Origin: Orthonyx spaldingii
Lineage: Eukaryota; Chordata; Aves; Passeriformes; Orthonychidae
NCBI GenBank assembly: GCA_013397795.1
Contig: VZTJ01000300.1
Span: 2,251,425-2,315,424, forward strand
Length of the DNA stretch: 64,000 bases
Reading direction: 5' to 3'
The position numbers were made by a program, and so were the translations under genes. The notes under the pieces are model-generated. The model saw only the letters and a list, made by a program, of their open reading frames with translations. It searched no databases and was not told the DNA's origin. Positions 61,641 to 64,000 of this stretch are shown one piece after another. Numbering within the stretch: position 1 is the stretch's first letter; each line of letters begins with the position of its first letter.

Positions 61641-61880
61641 GTGCAGGGATGAATGGGATGTGACCCTGCAGGCACGGCGGGGGCTGCAGGGCTGTTGTTT
61701 TCCTGGAGACGATGGGTACCTCTCAGTTCTGCCTCAGCAGGCGCAGCTCAGGATTGTGAGCGTCACACTCTATTAGTGCAGCTTTATTCACCTGCCTTCG
61801 TCAGAAAAAAGTGAGTGTGGGCGGATAAATTATTTTCCCTTTCTTTCCGGAGGTGCAGATTCTGGGCTTTGTTGTTAACA
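61641..61880 (-). promoter_or_regulatory. PTPN5: PTPN5 5' UTR and likely proximal promoter
   Basis: This region directly precedes the first PTPN5 coding exon on the minus strand. It is locally GC-richer than its surroundings, with a CCGCCC box near 61829 and several CpGs, and contains no clear TATA box at a fixed distance. No convincing splice acceptor was seen just before the coding start, so transcription may begin here. An upstream noncoding exon remains possible. Confidence 0.35.
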
Positions 61881-64000
61881 AATTCTCATTTACATTGCTG
61901 CACTTTTTCATTTTTACTTTTCAAAAGAAACTACCTGTGTTATTGCCTAGCTACACACTTCCCAGCTACATGACAGCAGAGAACCCATTTTGCCCCTTCC
62001 TGTCTCAATTTCTCTATTTCTTTTATTTGTCTGCTTTGTCTAATCCGATTATAAATTTCTGAGGTAGAGGCTGTTTCACGTTATGTATCTGAATAGTGCT
62101 CAGGGGCTCTGGGTTTTGGCTGAGTGTCCTAAGGCACTAAATAGACTTTATTCCAAGAACCTACTTCTTGGATGAAGTCATATTCAAGAGCTATTTAATA
62201 ATGTTGCAATGCTGTTCTGTTCAGTGGAAATAACCACTGGTGTGGCTACTCCCTCAGTAACAGTATTTATTCTTGAATAGAGTCTGTGTAGATATAAATT
62301 CATTTACAAGTTAAAAGGGGTGAAAGATCAGACTCATTGGGTGTAAATACTACTGGCTTACATCTTTGTACATGAGGCGTCCCAAGGCTGCTCTGTGTCC
62401 AACACTGTAGCCTTAAGCCTAAGCCAGCCTCCTGTGTCCCAGGGAAAGGCCACATCACTGGTCCTTCCATGGTTTGCTGGGGTCAGGTTTCTATAAAATG
62501 TTCCTCTCAACAAACACTTTTCTAAATGTCTCACAATAGTAACTCTAAGATAAGCACCCATTAACTAGCCACAGCTCTAATTAGGCAAATGAAATATAGC
62601 TGTGTATCAGCTGAGGGTCTGGCCATAGTAAGAATTCATCTTCTAATGCTGTCTTTTTAGTGCTAGAACTCAACCACTTGAAAACAGCACTATTCCAAGA
62701 AAAGCAGGAAGTTTCTGGAATATAGCTCAAGAGATCAAGGGAAGTCTACCTCTTAGTCCTTAAAGTTGAAAATTTTCAAGCTTCTAAACTGCCTCATGTC
62801 TCACTAGATTCAAACAAGAATTGAGAGGAAAACACTTGTAAATTATTGCAAATTTTCCCCTGCTATTTTTGTGGGATGTTTATGTTCTGTGTTTTGGAAC
62901 AGGAATTTGAAATTTAGCAGGGACAGAATCTTCGTGTCAAAAACTATTTTTGTCATCCTTGCAGAGAGACATGCACCTGTGGCTGAGATCTAAAGCTTCA
63001 AAAATATCTACTTACTTATAGTTTATTATTGTTTGCTTCTAAAGTCTCTAACCTTCCATTTTCACTAAATGTAGTTTAATTTCTACTTTTCCTTTATCTC
63101 CATTAAATAATTCACCCCTGTCCCTAAGAGTGAGTAATGAACATATTCACTGTTTTTCCAGGTTCTGATGATTTCCTGTTTTGAATACTCCTCTCCAAAT
63201 CTCAAGACAAAATATACACATTGCAAAACTAAAACATAATTGGGAAGACAACCAGACCAAGGAATGCAAGGAGCCAAGGAAGGCAGATGTCGTGCTCAGC
63301 TTTCAACTGTTTTTTGTAAGTCATAATATTTCATATTCCAGAAGCTTTTTTTTTAACTGACCAAAGGTGCTGCCTTATGTAGCAGGTAAACAGCATTTCT
63401 TTATTTCATACTTGTAACAGCCTGAGATTTTACAAGGTCATTTCTGGTTGGAAACAAACCCCTGACTACAATACAACGATGTGAAGGCCACTTAACTGCA
63501 TCTTCTGGAACAAAGACGGCAAAGTTAGGGCACTGCTCTGTGTCTGTAACCATGGGGATCTGTGTCTCTCCACAGCCCAGAAGTCCAGTTCCTGGAATTC
63601 CAGTGGTGTCTAGTAACACCTGTAAAATTGTAGGGGTCACATTCTCCTTCTTACCACTGCCCAATATCAAGGACAATAGACCACTCTTTCTTTCAATTAT
63701 TTTCACTGCATAAAGTAGAGACCTGGTCTGTGGACCGAGGAGCTCAGGATTCCAGCTCTGCTGAAGTGACACTCTTATCAAGAAGTATTTTCACTAACAC
63801 AACAGAAGACAAAAGGTGCAAGAACTAAAATAATGGAGAACTGGCTGAATCCATACACATAAATGAACAGATACGTGTCTTGGATATACAATGAGAAGGT
63901 CTAGTATTAACTAAAGTCCACTCAAAATTTTTCTCCTACAAATGCCAAAAAGATTAGATTCTAACAAACATAATGATGTCCACCTAGGGTTCTGTATTGG
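61881..64000. other. Region upstream of PTPN5, nothing recognised
   Basis: AT-rich sequence with no identifiable exon or repeat family. A 126-codon open frame on the minus strand (63401-63781) has no recognisable domain and no supporting context. Confidence 0.5.

Noticed and set aside
63401..63781. 126-codon open frame on the minus strand
   Set aside because: No recognisable domain, no splice or promoter context, composition like surrounding noncoding DNA. A protein search would settle it.

Overview
The window is vertebrate nuclear DNA, almost certainly from a bird. It has large introns, several CR1 LINE fragments of avian type, two LTR repeats that resemble avian endogenous-retrovirus LTRs, and faint tRNA/MIR-like SINE relics. 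No bacterial, phage, CRISPR, tRNA or rRNA gene was seen.

The main gene is PTPN5 (STEP, striatal-enriched protein tyrosine phosphatase), on the minus strand from the first coding exon at 61,640 down to the stop codon at 30,520. I rebuilt twelve coding exons by following reading phase across canonical GT-AG splice sites. They join without a break into 538 codons plus a stop: a short cytosolic N-terminus, two hydrophobic segments, a PKA-site/linker region, the kinase-interaction motif (KIM) and a complete, apparently active PTP domain (pTyr loop, WPD loop, HC-SAGIGRT signature, Q loop). Compared with mammalian STEP as I recall it, three features differ. The Met that starts the mammalian STEP46 isoform is Thr, the first poly-proline tract is absent, and one of two dimerisation cysteines is Tyr. 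The introns are 0.5-5.5 kb and hold CR1 copies (the longest, with reverse-transcriptase remnants, in intron 9), a 51-bp tandem duplication (intron 6) and a 33-N gap inside a poly(A) run (intron 5).

Downstream of PTPN5, on the same strand (about 22.8 kb to 2.4 kb, perhaps to base 1), lies a string of decayed immunoglobulin (Ig) and fibronectin type III (FN3) exons. Several keep splice sites and clear Ig or FN3 core residues but carry in-frame stops and frameshifts. Human synteny, as I recall it, places IGSF22 (a myosin-binding-protein-C-like Ig/FN3 protein) just downstream of PTPN5, so I read this as a unitary IGSF22 pseudogene. Two exons within it remain fully open. This is the most interesting observation in the window.

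The rest of 1-30 kb is repeat relics and unremarkable sequence: a solo LTR with a short target-site duplication (1,071-1,644), a second LTR-like fragment (about 12,045-12,386), CR1 pieces at 13.2, 13.4, 14.5, 16.2 and 21.1 kb, a 57-T run at 3.2 kb, and an isolated CpG-dense patch at 14.9-15.06 kb. Beyond 61.6 kb lies the inferred PTPN5 promoter side, then 2 kb in which I recognise nothing.
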